Of a stretch of DNA of 64,000 bases, positions 1 to 7,373 are shown one piece after another. The DNA comes from UBA966 sp046350355 (GTDB taxonomy: Bacteria; Planctomycetota; Phycisphaerae; Phycisphaerales; SM1A02), in assembly GCA_046350355.1 (NCBI GenBank), contig JAXMAN010000001.1:186001-250000 (forward strand), read 5' to 3'. The notes under the pieces are model-generated. The model was not told where the DNA came from. It saw only the letters and a program-made list of their open reading frames with translations, and did no database searches. Numbering within the stretch: the stretch's first letter is position 1; each line of letters opens with the position of its first letter. The position numbers were made by a program, and so were the translations under genes.

Positions 1-52
1 TTCCGGCCATCGGTCGGCTCCTGAGGGGGTCAGCGGTCGGAGGGTCGCGGGC

Positions 53-1021
53 TCAGTACGCGAGCGCGTCGTCGATCGCGCGGCCCACGCGGGCGGCGTC
101 GGGCATGTACTCGAGCTCGAGCTTGTAGTAGGGCATGATCGTGTCGAAGCCCGCGACGCGCTGGACCGGCGCCTCCAGGTGGAGGAAGCACCGCTCCATG
201 ATGCGCGCCGAGATCTCCGCGCCGAAGCCGCAGGTGAGCGGCGCCTCGTGCACGACGACGCAGCGGCCCGTCTTCTTCACGCTCGCCTCGACGGCGTCGA
301 CGTCGAATGGGTAGATCGTGCGCAGGTCGATGAGCTCGATGCTGCGGCCGCTCTTCTCGATGGCCTGCATGCACTGGATCACGCTCGCGCCCCAGCTCAC
401 GATGGTGAGCTCGGTGCCCTCGCAGACGGTGCGCGCCTTGCCGATGGGCAGCGCGTACTCGTCCTCGGGGACCTCCTCGCGGAAGGCGCGGTAGATGCGC
501 TTGGGCTCGAAGTAGATGACCGGATCCGGGTCGCGGATCGCGGCGACCAGCAGGCCCTTGGCGTCGTAGGGGCTCGAGGGCATCACGACCTTGAGGCCGG
601 GCGTGTGCGCGTAGATCGCCTCGGGGGAGTCGCTGTGCAGCTCGGGCGCGTGGATGCCGCCGCCGACCGGGACGCGGATCGTCAGCGGGATCGTGAAGGC
701 GCCGCGGGTGCGGGTGCGCATGCGCGCGGCGTGGCTGCAGATCTGGTCGTACGCGGGGCCGAGGAAGCCGTCGAACTGGATCTCCGGCACGGGGCGCAGG
801 CCGGCCATCGCCAGGCCGATCGCGGTGCCGATGATGCCGCTCTCCGCGAGCGGCGTGTCGACGACGCGCTTCTCGCCGAAGCGCTTCTGGAGGCCCTCCG
901 TCACGCGGAAGACGCCGCCGTTGGCGCCGACGTCCTCGCCCAGCAGCAGGACGCGGTCGTCGCGCTCCATCTCCTGGATGAGCGCGAGGTTGATCGCCTG
1001 GACCATCGTCAGGTTTGCCAT
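53..1021 (-). CDS. 2-oxo acid dehydrogenase E1 component, beta subunit
   Basis: The 322-residue product matches the beta subunit of the thiamine-diphosphate E1 enzyme of branched-chain 2-oxo acid or pyruvate dehydrogenase complexes, which oxidatively decarboxylates 2-oxo acids and passes the acyl group to lipoyl-E2. The N-terminus (MVQAINLALIQEMERD, then LLGEDVG) and the later PLAESGIIGTAIGLA and EIQFDGF blocks are typical of the transketolase-like pyrimidine domain. The C-terminal half has the transketolase C domain (ELIDLRTIYPFD, VVVHEA). The chosen ATG overlaps the stop codon of the alpha gene by one base (TGATG), which implies translational coupling; the reading frame continues upstream only as a shadow of the alpha gene. 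Leucine dehydrogenase and acyl-CoA dehydrogenase 8 kb away favour a branched-chain role, but pyruvate dehydrogenase cannot be excluded. E2 and E3 are not in the window and may lie beyond its left end. Confidence 0.93.
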   Translation of the reverse strand: MANLTMVQAINLALIQEMERDDRVLLLGEDVGANGGVFRVTEGLQKRFGEKRVVDTPLAESGIIGTAIGLAMAGLRPVPEIQFDGFLGPAYDQICSHAARMRTRTRGAFTIPLTIRVPVGGGIHAPELHSDSPEAIYAHTPGLKVVMPSSPYDAKGLLVAAIRDPDPVIYFEPKRIYRAFREEVPEDEYALPIGKARTVCEGTELTIVSWGASVIQCMQAIEKSGRSIELIDLRTIYPFDVDAVEASVKKTGRCVVVHEAPLTCGFGAEISARIMERCFLHLEAPVQRVAGFDTIMPYYKLELEYMPDAARVGRAIDDALAY

Positions 1022-2157
1022 CAGTGGGCTCCTTCCGTCACGCGGGCGAGGTGGTCGGTGTTCGGGAGCTGGCTCGGATCCTGGCCGAGCGAGTGCGTCT
1101 GCATCGTGTCGCGCTGCAGCGCGAGGTCGGGGTTGAGCTCGGCGTACATCGCGTTGAAGAAGTCGGGGGCGTGCGGCGCGGCGATGTTCTCGGCGCGCGC
1201 GACGGCGTCGGCGACGTTCTTCTCGGCGCGCGCCTTGAGCTCCTCCTGCTTCGCGTCGTTCCAGAGGCCGCGCTTCTCCATGTGCTTGCGCGTGCGGATC
1301 AGCGGGTCCTTGGCGCGCCACGCCTCGACCTCGGCCTTGTCGCGGTAGCGGCTGGCGTCGTCGGCGGTGGTGTGGTCGCCCAGGCGGTAGGTGACCATCT
1401 CGATGAAGTAGGGCTTGCCCTGCGTGCGCGCGTGCTCCGCGGCCTGGCGCATGGCGTAGACGGTGGCGAAGATGTCGTTGCCGTCGACCTGCATGCAGGG
1501 CATGCCGTAGGCGATCCCGCGCTGCGCGACGGTGGGCGCGCTGCACTGGATGCGGCCCGGGACGCTGATGGCCCAGAAGTTGTTCTGGCAGACGAAGACG
1601 ACGGGAATCTCGAGGTTCGCGGCGAAGTTGGCGGCCTCGTGGAAGTCGCCCTCGCTGGTGGCGCCGTCGCCGAAGAAGGTGCAGGCGATCTGCTTCTCGC
1701 CGCGGTACTTGGCCGCCCAGGCGAGGCCGGTCGCGTGCAGCATCTGCGTGCCGATGGGCACCGCGATCGGCGTCGCGAAGTGCTCGCGCGGCATCGCGTT
1801 GCCGCGCTCGTCGCCCATCCAGTGCAGGAGGATGCTCTCCATCGGGACGCCGCGCCAGAAGAGGCCGCAGTTCTCGCGGTAGCAGGTGACGAGCCAGTCG
1901 TTCTTGTTCAGCACGTAGGCCGCGCCGAGGCTCGTCGCCTCCTGGCCCATGTTCTGCGGGTAGGTGCCCATGCGTCCCGAACGCTGGAGGCGGAAGGCCA
2001 CCTCGTCCAGGACGCGGCAGGTGAACATCGCCTCGTAGAGCTTCACGAGGTCGGCGTCGGGGATGAGCCCCTTGCCGAGCTTCTCGTCGAAGTTCCCTTG
2101 CTCGTCGAGGATCGAGATGCGCGGGATCTCGGTCTTGAACGCGGTGGTGATGGGCAT
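1021..2157 (-). CDS. 2-oxo acid dehydrogenase E1 component, alpha subunit
   Basis: The 378-residue product is the alpha subunit partner of the beta gene. It carries the thiamine diphosphate/Mg motif, GDG at about residues 163-165 and NN at 192-193, with the intervening GATSEGDFHEAANFA segment typical of BCKDH/PDH E1 alpha. YRENCGLFWRGV and the phosphorylation-loop region with RYRDKAEVEAWRAKDP are also characteristic. No Shine-Dalgarno sequence precedes the ATG; a TAGACT hexamer ends 10 nt upstream, so the leader would be absent or very short. It is the first gene of a two-gene unit that runs off toward the left edge. Substrate preference (branched-chain versus pyruvate) cannot be read from the sequence. 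Confidence 0.94.
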   Translation of the reverse strand: MPITTAFKTEIPRISILDEQGNFDEKLGKGLIPDADLVKLYEAMFTCRVLDEVAFRLQRSGRMGTYPQNMGQEATSLGAAYVLNKNDWLVTCYRENCGLFWRGVPMESILLHWMGDERGNAMPREHFATPIAVPIGTQMLHATGLAWAAKYRGEKQIACTFFGDGATSEGDFHEAANFAANLEIPVVFVCQNNFWAISVPGRIQCSAPTVAQRGIAYGMPCMQVDGNDIFATVYAMRQAAEHARTQGKPYFIEMVTYRLGDHTTADDASRYRDKAEVEAWRAKDPLIRTRKHMEKRGLWNDAKQEELKARAEKNVADAVARAENIAAPHAPDFFNAMYAELNPDLALQRDTMQTHSLGQDPSQLPNTDHLARVTEGAH

Positions 2158-2167
2158 AAGGAGAAGA

Positions 2168-2173
2168 AGTCTA
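2168..2173 (-). promoter_or_regulatory. Candidate -10 box (TAGACT) of the E1 operon
   Basis: TAGACT on the minus strand ends 10 nt before the E1 alpha ATG. It resembles the TANNNT elements that sit 6-8 nt before many other starts here. No clear -35 is visible. Confidence 0.35.
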
Positions 2174-2261
2174 AACCACCGCCCCCATCGGATCGACGGG
2201 GGCGCGACTTCAGTCCGGACCCCGATTCCCGGCCCCCGAATCCGTGAAATATCGGGACGCA

Positions 2262-2295
2262 GGAAAATATGCCGGGCATGCCCGGCGTATTTTCC
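2262..2295. repeat. 34-bp palindromic repeat, copy 1
   Basis: The element is an almost perfect inverted repeat: half-site GGAAAATATGCCGGGCA followed by its reverse complement, with one mismatch (G for A at 2287). The 16-bp core GCCGGGCATGCCCGGC is intact. It ends 4 nt before the GTG of the first zinc-ribbon gene, and its right arm contains TATTTT exactly 6 nt before that GTG. The same element recurs at 27756, 27792 and 60300. Confidence 0.9.
2288..2293 (+). promoter_or_regulatory. Candidate -10 box (TATTTT) inside the palindrome arm
   Basis: TATTTT ends 6 nt before the GTG start at 2300, the spacing expected for a leaderless transcript. It is part of the right arm of the 34-bp palindrome, so the repeat may supply the promoter. 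Confidence 0.4.
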
Positions 2296-2299
2296 GGGG

Positions 2300-2785
2300 G
2301 TGCGCTGTCAGGAATGCGGGTACCTGCTCCACCGCGCCGTCTCCGGGGACACCTGTCCCGAGTGCGGCGAGGTGACGAGCGGGGAGGAGCCGCCGCCGAT
2401 GGACTGGCGCGACGTCCGGGCGGTCCTGGGCCGGTGCCTGCTCGCGATCGCGATCGTCACGGTGATCGCCGCGTTCCAGGGGGCGGCGGAGTGCTGGCAG
2501 GTGCAGCAGCGCCTGTCACCCGACACGCTCGCGGCGCTGCGGATCGCGATGGGCGTCTCGTTCATCGGGGGGCCGATGCTGATTGGGTTCCTCGCGTACA
2601 CGCTGGCGCTGCGCCGGTGGTACCAGCCTCCCCGGAACCGACGCCGCGAGCGCCGCGTGCTGCTGGTGCCGACCGACCTGATCTTTGGCGCGCTGGTCGG
2701 CGCCGGCGGCGCGGTCTGCGCGCTGGTCGCGATGATCGCGACCGCGCTCGGGGCGTGGTGGATCGCTCCGTCCTTCTTCTCGTGA
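2300..2785 (+). CDS. Zinc-ribbon membrane protein, paralog 1
   Basis: This 161-residue protein begins with a zinc ribbon, Cys3, Cys6, Cys19 and Cys22 (CxxC-x12-CxxC), followed by an acidic linker and about four hydrophobic segments. The GTG at 2300 is chosen because the three downstream paralogs all start with the same MRCPECGYE-type sequence; the frame is open further upstream only through the palindrome. Function is not recognised. The fold suggests a cytoplasmic metal-binding head on a small integral membrane domain. It is the most divergent of the four tandem copies: the basic RRLMRRLPRR loop of copies 3 and 4 is replaced by RRWYQPPRNRRRER. Confidence 0.8.
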   Translation: MRCQECGYLLHRAVSGDTCPECGEVTSGEEPPPMDWRDVRAVLGRCLLAIAIVTVIAAFQGAAECWQVQQRLSPDTLAALRIAMGVSFIGGPMLIGFLAYTLALRRWYQPPRNRRRERRVLLVPTDLIFGALVGAGGAVCALVAMIATALGAWWIAPSFFS

Positions 2786-2816
2786 GGCTCCCGACTTCGT
2801 CGCGCGCAGCGACGGG

Positions 2817-2822
2817 TACCCT
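2817..2822 (+). promoter_or_regulatory. Candidate -10 box (TACCCT) for paralog 2
   Basis: TACCCT ends exactly 6 nt before the GTG at 2829 and no ribosome-binding site is present, fitting a leaderless mRNA. Confidence 0.4.
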
Positions 2823-2828
2823 TGTGCC

Positions 2829-3275
2829 GTGCGCTGTCCGGAATGCGGCTACGAACTGGGGGACGCCCCCGACTTCACGCGGTGCCCCGAATGCGGGACG
2901 ACCTCGGACATCGCGGAGCGGCTGCCGTCGCAGCACACGCCGCCGGGCAAGGTGGTTCGAGCGATCGCGCTCGGGTTCATCCCGGCGATCGCGGGGGGGC
3001 TGGTCGCCGGCGGCGCGGCCGCGGCGCGAGATCACTCGCTCGTCATCGCCTTCTGGCTGCTCTCGGCAGTCGGCGGGTCACTGCTCGTCTTCGTGAACAC
3101 CTTCCTGGTGCTCGGCCGGCTCATGCGCGAGATGCCGCGGCGGACGCGCCGGGCGCCGATGCTCCTGCTTGTCCCGCGGGAGTCCGCGATCAAGCTGCTG
3201 GGGGCGGGCGGCGCGGCGTTCCTTGCGTTGACGCTTGGGTCGGCCGCCTGCGCGGTGCTGGGCGCGATGCGCTGA
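2829..3275 (+). CDS. Zinc-ribbon membrane protein, paralog 2
   Basis: The 148-residue product has the N-terminal ribbon Cys3, Cys6, Cys19, Cys22 with the family signature RCPECGYELGD and RCPECGTT, then about four hydrophobic helices. The loop between helices 2 and 3 is Arg-rich (RLMREMPRRTRRAP) and is followed by LLLVPRES, which aligns with LLLIPRN/D in copies 3 and 4. The GTG start lies 6 nt after TACCCT. Function is unknown; the arrangement suggests a membrane protein with a cytosolic zinc-binding head. Confidence 0.82.
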   Translation: MRCPECGYELGDAPDFTRCPECGTTSDIAERLPSQHTPPGKVVRAIALGFIPAIAGGLVAGGAAAARDHSLVIAFWLLSAVGGSLLVFVNTFLVLGRLMREMPRRTRRAPMLLLVPRESAIKLLGAGGAAFLALTLGSAACAVLGAMR

Positions 3276-3319
3276 GAGACGCGGCAGGCGGGGCGCGCGG
3301 CTCCGACGGCGCGCGCGTC

Positions 3320-3325
3320 TACGCT
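3320..3325 (+). promoter_or_regulatory. Candidate -10 box (TACGCT) for paralog 3
   Basis: TACGCT ends 7 nt before the ATG at 3333. The surrounding GCGCGT-TACGCTGC sequence recurs before paralog 4, so the promoter seems to have been duplicated with the gene. Confidence 0.4.
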
Positions 3326-3332
3326 GCGCAGC

Positions 3333-3803
3333 ATGCGGTGTCCGGAATGCGCCTACGAGCTGGGAGAACTGCAGCCAGGGCACCCGTGCCCCGAATGCGG
3401 TGTGGTCTCGGCGCCGGAGGATCGCCTGCCCCGGTCGCCGATCCGCAAGGGGCGTGTCTTCGCGGGGTACGGGCTCACGCCGCTGCTCGCCGGCGCGTTG
3501 GGCGCGATTGCCGGGTTTGGCCTTGGGGCCGGCGGTCAGGGAGCCGCGAACCTGATGGGGTTCCTCTACTTCACCGCGCTGATCGGCGGCGCGATCATCG
3601 CCGCGATCACGGCCTTCGTGACCACGCGCCGGCTCATGCGCCGCCTGCCGCGACGCGTCGCCTCCGCCCCGCTGCTGCTGCTGATCCCGCGCAACGTGCT
3701 CGTGCCGCTGATGGCGGCCGGCGCGACGGCGACGATTGCGGCGACGCTCGCGACGGGCGCGTGCTTCGTGAGCGCACTCGCCAACGTGGGCCCGATCCAC
3801 TAG
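3333..3803 (+). CDS. Zinc-ribbon membrane protein, paralog 3
   Basis: The 156-residue product has the ribbon cysteines at 3, 6, 19 and 22 (RCPECAYELGE, PCPECGVV), a basic linker and four hydrophobic segments. The segment TTRRLMRRLPRRVASAPL followed by LLLIPRN is nearly identical to paralog 4, also at DNA level (about 3620-3730 against 4147-4245), so these two copies are the most recent duplicates. The start is the ATG that aligns with the other paralogs. Function is not recognised. Confidence 0.83.
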   Translation: MRCPECAYELGELQPGHPCPECGVVSAPEDRLPRSPIRKGRVFAGYGLTPLLAGALGAIAGFGLGAGGQGAANLMGFLYFTALIGGAIIAAITAFVTTRRLMRRLPRRVASAPLLLLIPRNVLVPLMAAGATATIAATLATGACFVSALANVGPIH

Positions 3804-3840
3804 CCCAGGGCGGCGCGGCGGCAACTTCGCACGCCGCGCG

Positions 3841-3846
3841 TACGCT
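3841..3846 (+). promoter_or_regulatory. Candidate -10 box (TACGCT) for paralog 4
   Basis: TACGCT ends 6 nt before the ATG at 3853, the same hexamer and context as in front of paralog 3. This gene and possibly the radical SAM gene 25 bp downstream would depend on it. Confidence 0.4.
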
Positions 3847-3852
3847 GCAGCC

Positions 3853-4317
3853 ATGCGCTGTCCGGAGTGCGGATACGAGATGGGCGACTCGCCGGGCGAA
3901 CTCGCCTGCCCCGAGTGCGGCACCTGCTCCCGGCAGTTTGAGCGGCTGCCGCTGCCGCCCGAGCCAAAGAGGCGCACCTTCTGGGGCTACGCGGGCGTGC
4001 CTCTCGGGGCCAGTGTGATCGGAGTGTTCTTGGGAGTAATGCTCGAGCGCTCCCATCGAGATGCCGGCGCACACGTTGGGCTCTATCTCCTCACGCTCCT
4101 CGGTGGGGGAATCGTCGCAGCGGTCATGGGCTTCAACACGACCCGCCGCCTCATGCAACGCCTGCCGCGCCGGGTGGCCTCCGCCCCCCTGCTGCTGCTG
4201 ATCCCGCGCGACGTGCTCATCCCGCTTCTCGCGGCGGCCGCCACTGGGGTCCTCCTGGTGACGCTCGTCTCCGGCGCCTGCGTCGCAGGAGCCGTCGTGG
4301 CGACGGCCCTGCGCTGA
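3853..4317 (+). CDS. Zinc-ribbon membrane protein, paralog 4
   Basis: The 154-residue product has ribbon cysteines at 3, 6, 19 and 22 (RCPECGYEMGD, ACPECGTC), then about four transmembrane segments and the conserved TTRRLMQRLPRRVASAPL loop. It ends 25 bp before the radical SAM gene on the same strand, and no separate promoter-like hexamer is seen in that gap, so the two may be co-transcribed. Function is unknown. Confidence 0.83.
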   Translation: MRCPECGYEMGDSPGELACPECGTCSRQFERLPLPPEPKRRTFWGYAGVPLGASVIGVFLGVMLERSHRDAGAHVGLYLLTLLGGGIVAAVMGFNTTRRLMQRLPRRVASAPLLLLIPRDVLIPLLAAAATGVLLVTLVSGACVAGAVVATALR

Positions 4318-4342
4318 CCCCTCTCCACGGACACCACCCACC

Positions 4343-5773
4343 ATGTTCGGACTCCGCATCCCCACCTCCGGCCGCGTCATCAAGCGCACGCGCAGCCGCT
4401 GCCCCGCGTGCCTGGCGGAGATCCCTGCCGCGGTCATCGAGCGCGACGGCGCGATCGTGATGGAGAAGCAGTGCCCCGAGCACGGCGACTTCACCGTGCG
4501 GCTGCAGTCCGATCCGCGCTGGTACTTCGAGAGCCACGGCGATCCCGCGAACGCAGGCGCGTGCTGCTGCGGACCCGAGGGCTGCTGCACGCCGGCGGCG
4601 GCGGGCGCCGAGGGCGCAACCCCACCCCCCTCCACCGACCCCTTCGAACGCCTCTCCACCTGCATCGCGCTCGTGGAGATCGTCGACAGCTGCAACCTCA
4701 CCTGCCCCACCTGCTACGCGGAAAGCCCCTACGGCGTCGGCGAAAAGGTCGACTGCACGCCCTTCGCGCAGGTGCGCGAGCGCATCGACGGCGTCATCGC
4801 GCGCAAGGGGTTCATCGACATCCTGCAGCTCTCCGGCGGCGAGCCCACGATCCATCCGGAATTCGAGGCGATCCTGCGCTGGGCCTGCTCGCACCCGAAG
4901 ATCGGCTACACGCTCGTGAACACCAACGCGGTGCGCGTCGCCGGCGACGAGCGCTTTCGCGCGATGCTCGCGGAGATCCGCCGCGAGCGGCCGAAGTTCG
5001 AGCTCTACGTGCAGTTCGACGGCGTGCAGGCGCAGGGACAGGCGGAGCTGCGCGGCGCGGACCTGCGCGGCGTGCGCGAGCGCGCCATCGACGCGGCGGG
5101 CGCGCTGGGCGTGCCGAGCACGCTCGCGATGGTCGTCGACGAGCGCACCATCGGCGGCGTCGGCGAGACGCTGCGCTGGGCGGTCGCGCGCCCGCATGTG
5201 CGCGGCATCAGCTTCCAGCCGGTCTTCACCAGCGGGCGCATCGCGACCATCGAGAGCCGCACGCTCCCCGTGCTCCCCGGCGGCGGTGGGCCCGTGCCGA
5301 CGATGGACGTCGCCGCGGTCATCCACGCCGCGACCACGCAGGCGCCGGAGCTGCTGAGCGCCGCGGACTTCACGCCGCTGCCCTGCGGCGATCCCAACTG
5401 CCACACGATCGCCTACGTCCTGCGCACGCCGCAGGGACCGGTGGGCCTGAGCCGCCTCATCGACGTCCCCAAGTACGCGGGATTCCTGCAGAACCGCGTG
5501 AACTACAGCCTCGAGGACCTCGCGCGCTGCGGCTGCGAGACCGAGCCGCTGGGCGAGCTGCTGCGCGCGCTCGAGCTGCGCCCGGAGCATCCCTTCCGCA
5601 TCTTCATCAAGCCCTTCATGGACGCGTGGACCTTCGACCAGGACCGCATCGACCGCTGCTGCACGCATGTGGTGCGCGAGGATGGCACGCTCGACAGCTT
5701 CTGCCGGTACTACCTGCTGGGCGGGAAGGCGGGCGCGCGGGCGCGGGCACAGGCGCACGCCACGACCCCATGA
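4343..5773 (+). CDS. Radical SAM protein, Tes/MJ0619-like
   Basis: This 476-residue protein carries a radical SAM cluster motif Cys117-x3-Cys121-x2-Cys124 (SCNLTCPTCYA), a GGEPT motif and a family-type N-terminal metal site, Cys20-x2-Cys23 with Cys44-Pro-Glu-His47. A C-terminal Cys set (RCGCETE, DRCCTHVV, SFCRYY) would bind a further cluster. This layout is that of the MJ0619/tetraether synthase (Tes) group, whose studied members methylate pterins or couple lipid alkyl chains through carbon radicals. A Cys-rich insert at about 74-82 (ACCCGPEGCC) looks unusual. Its ATGA stop/start overlap with the Lgt-like gene indicates coupled translation. The substrate is not known; a lipid or membrane-linked substrate is inferred from the partner gene. 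Confidence 0.85.
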   Translation: MFGLRIPTSGRVIKRTRSRCPACLAEIPAAVIERDGAIVMEKQCPEHGDFTVRLQSDPRWYFESHGDPANAGACCCGPEGCCTPAAAGAEGATPPPSTDPFERLSTCIALVEIVDSCNLTCPTCYAESPYGVGEKVDCTPFAQVRERIDGVIARKGFIDILQLSGGEPTIHPEFEAILRWACSHPKIGYTLVNTNAVRVAGDERFRAMLAEIRRERPKFELYVQFDGVQAQGQAELRGADLRGVRERAIDAAGALGVPSTLAMVVDERTIGGVGETLRWAVARPHVRGISFQPVFTSGRIATIESRTLPVLPGGGGPVPTMDVAAVIHAATTQAPELLSAADFTPLPCGDPNCHTIAYVLRTPQGPVGLSRLIDVPKYAGFLQNRVNYSLEDLARCGCETEPLGELLRALELRPEHPFRIFIKPFMDAWTFDQDRIDRCCTHVVREDGTLDSFCRYYLLGGKAGARARAQAHATTP

Positions 5774-6510
5774 CCGGCAGCCCCGTCTACGCGCTGACGA
5801 CGCTCGCGGGCATCGCGATCACCGCGCTGCTCTGGCGGCGCCTTTCGCGCGCCGACGGACGCACGCCCGATCCGCGCCTGCTGGCGGTCTACGGCGGCGC
5901 GCTCGCGGGCGCGTACCTGGGCGCGAAGCTCGCCTTCCTGATCGCCGAGGGCTGGGCGATGCGCGACAACTGGCTCGCGCTGCTCTCGGGACACAGCGTG
6001 ACGGGCGCGCTGCTGGGCGGCGTCGCGGGCGTGGAGCTCGCGAAGTCCCTGACCGGTTACCGCGAGGGCACGGGCGACCTCTTCGCCGTGACCGCGCCGC
6101 TGGCCTTCGCGCTCGGGCGCGTGGGCTGCATCTTCGCGGGCTGCTGCCAGGGCGTGGAGTGCGAGCCCGCCTGGTGGACCCTCGCCGACGCGCACGGCCA
6201 CGCGCGCTGGCCCGCGGCGCCGGCGGAGCTCGCCTTCAACCTGCTCTTCTGGTGCTGGGCGATGGCGGCGTGGCGCTTCGGCTGGCAGCGCGGGCAGCGC
6301 TTCAACCTCTATCTGATCGCCTACGGCTGCTTCCGCTTCGCGCACGAGTTCGTGCGCGACGACGCGCGCTGGTTCGGCGCCTTCGGCGGCTACCACCTGG
6401 TGGCGCTGGCGATCGCGGGGACGGGCGCGTGGATGTACCTGCAGCGGCGCGCGCACTCAGCCGCGGCGGCGACGGCGGGCCAGCCCGCCCGCGAGCAGCA
6501 GCGCGATTGA
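5770..6510 (+). CDS. Prolipoprotein diacylglyceryl transferase-like membrane protein
   Basis: The 246-residue polytopic protein has about seven hydrophobic segments and the Lgt-family signature ALGRVGCIFAGCCQG. It is shorter than true Lgt and lacks the HGGMSSHGG motif found in the genuine lgt at 25546-26523, with SGHSVTGALLGG at the equivalent place, so it is unlikely to be the housekeeping enzyme. Its ATG overlaps the radical SAM stop by 4 nt (ATGA). The two probably work on the same substrate, plausibly a phospholipid-derived or lipid-linked one (inference). Its last 54 bp overlap the convergent PEP-CTERM gene. Confidence 0.8.
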   Translation: MTGSPVYALTTLAGIAITALLWRRLSRADGRTPDPRLLAVYGGALAGAYLGAKLAFLIAEGWAMRDNWLALLSGHSVTGALLGGVAGVELAKSLTGYREGTGDLFAVTAPLAFALGRVGCIFAGCCQGVECEPAWWTLADAHGHARWPAAPAELAFNLLFWCWAMAAWRFGWQRGQRFNLYLIAYGCFRFAHEFVRDDARWFGAFGGYHLVALAIAGTGAWMYLQRRAHSAAAATAGQPAREQQRD

Positions 6511-7137
6511 ACCCGGCGCGGGGACGTCGAGCCACGCGTTGAAGTTCACGTGGTCGTAGAGGTACGAGCCGTTGTCGCCGATGACGACGCTGATCGTGTC
6601 GCCGGCGGAAAGCTGCACCGGACCGCCGAAGGAGAAGAAGTCGGTCTGGTCGTTCGTGCCCGTGAGCGTCGTCGTGCCGAAGTTGTAGGCGTTGCCGCCG
6701 ATGTTCCCCAGGACGGTGATCGTGACGCCGTTGCCGCTCAGGCCGTTGAGGATGAGCTCCGAGCGCACGGACATGCCGCTCGCCCAGGTCGCGCTCTGGG
6801 GCGCGAAGACCAGTGCCGCGGGGACGCCGCTGCCCGGGTGCGCCCACACGCCGCTGAAGGTCGCCGGACCGGCGGCGCCGTTGTCGGAGCCGGGCTCGGT
6901 CAGGGGACCGAAGAGCGGCGTGCCGAAGGGGTAGCCGGGGCTGTACCAGGAGTTGCCGCCCGAGGCCATCAGCGCGCCGCCCACTCCGGTCGTGCCGTAC
7001 CAGAGGTTCGAGGTCGAGTTGGTCGCGAGGCCGTTGGCGTCGATCCAGTCGCGGAAGTTGGTCATGTCCGCGCCGGCGAGCGGCGCGATCCCCAGGAGCG
7101 AGGTGGTGGCGATGACGGCGAGGCGGACGGAACGCAT
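6457..7137 (-). CDS. PEP-CTERM-type exported protein
   Basis: The 226-residue product has a signal peptide (MRSVRLAVIATTSLLGI, cleavage near LAGA), a beta-rich body and a sorting tail VPAPGSIALLLAGGLARRRRRG, the PEP-CTERM-like pattern of Phycisphaerae: a short Pro-rich motif, a hydrophobic helix and an Arg cluster. It is presumably exported and handed to an exosortase-type system. The start is supported by GGAGG 9 nt before the ATG. The Asn/Gly-rich body with GSYLYDHVNFNAWLDV resembles secreted carbohydrate- or surface-associated proteins, but no enzymatic motif is visible. The 3' end overlaps the Lgt-like gene on the other strand by 54 bp. Confidence 0.82.
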   Translation of the reverse strand: MRSVRLAVIATTSLLGIAPLAGADMTNFRDWIDANGLATNSTSNLWYGTTGVGGALMASGGNSWYSPGYPFGTPLFGPLTEPGSDNGAAGPATFSGVWAHPGSGVPAALVFAPQSATWASGMSVRSELILNGLSGNGVTITVLGNIGGNAYNFGTTTLTGTNDQTDFFSFGGPVQLSAGDTISVVIGDNGSYLYDHVNFNAWLDVPAPGSIALLLAGGLARRRRRG

Positions 7138-7373
7138 GGAACAACCTCCAAAGGTGTGCTCCCTCCGTCCGAAGCGTGACGAAATGTAGCCGACAGCCTC
7201 CGCATGAAGAAGTCCCCGCGTGCGCGCAGCGGGAAAATCCCGGCGCGCGGCGGTTCTCGGACATGGGATTTCGACGGGCCTCCCCGTGCGCTCCGCAAAA
7301 CACCGGGAATTCCGGGCATCCCCCCGGCCCCCGCGTGCGGAGCAGGCACTCTCCTCCAACGAGAATCCCCTCC
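7138..7373. other. Divergent intergenic region between PEP-CTERM and Kelch genes
   Basis: These 236 bp separate two divergent secreted-protein genes and should hold both promoters. The Shine-Dalgarno sequence of the PEP-CTERM gene (GGAGG on the minus strand) is at the left end. At 7297-7319 lies AAAACACCGGGAATTCCGGG followed by CAT, which follows the layout of one side of the 34-bp repeat and is a possible decayed copy. No clear -10 is seen for the Kelch gene. Confidence 0.4.

Noticed and set aside
5770..6510. Lgt-like gene as the functional lgt
   Set aside because: It lacks HGGMSSHGG and a true lgt with all motifs is present at 25546-26523.
7229..7255. GGGAAAATCCCGGCGCGCGG as another palindrome copy
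   Set aside because: Only the GAAAAT and CCGG pieces agree; the core and symmetry are missing.
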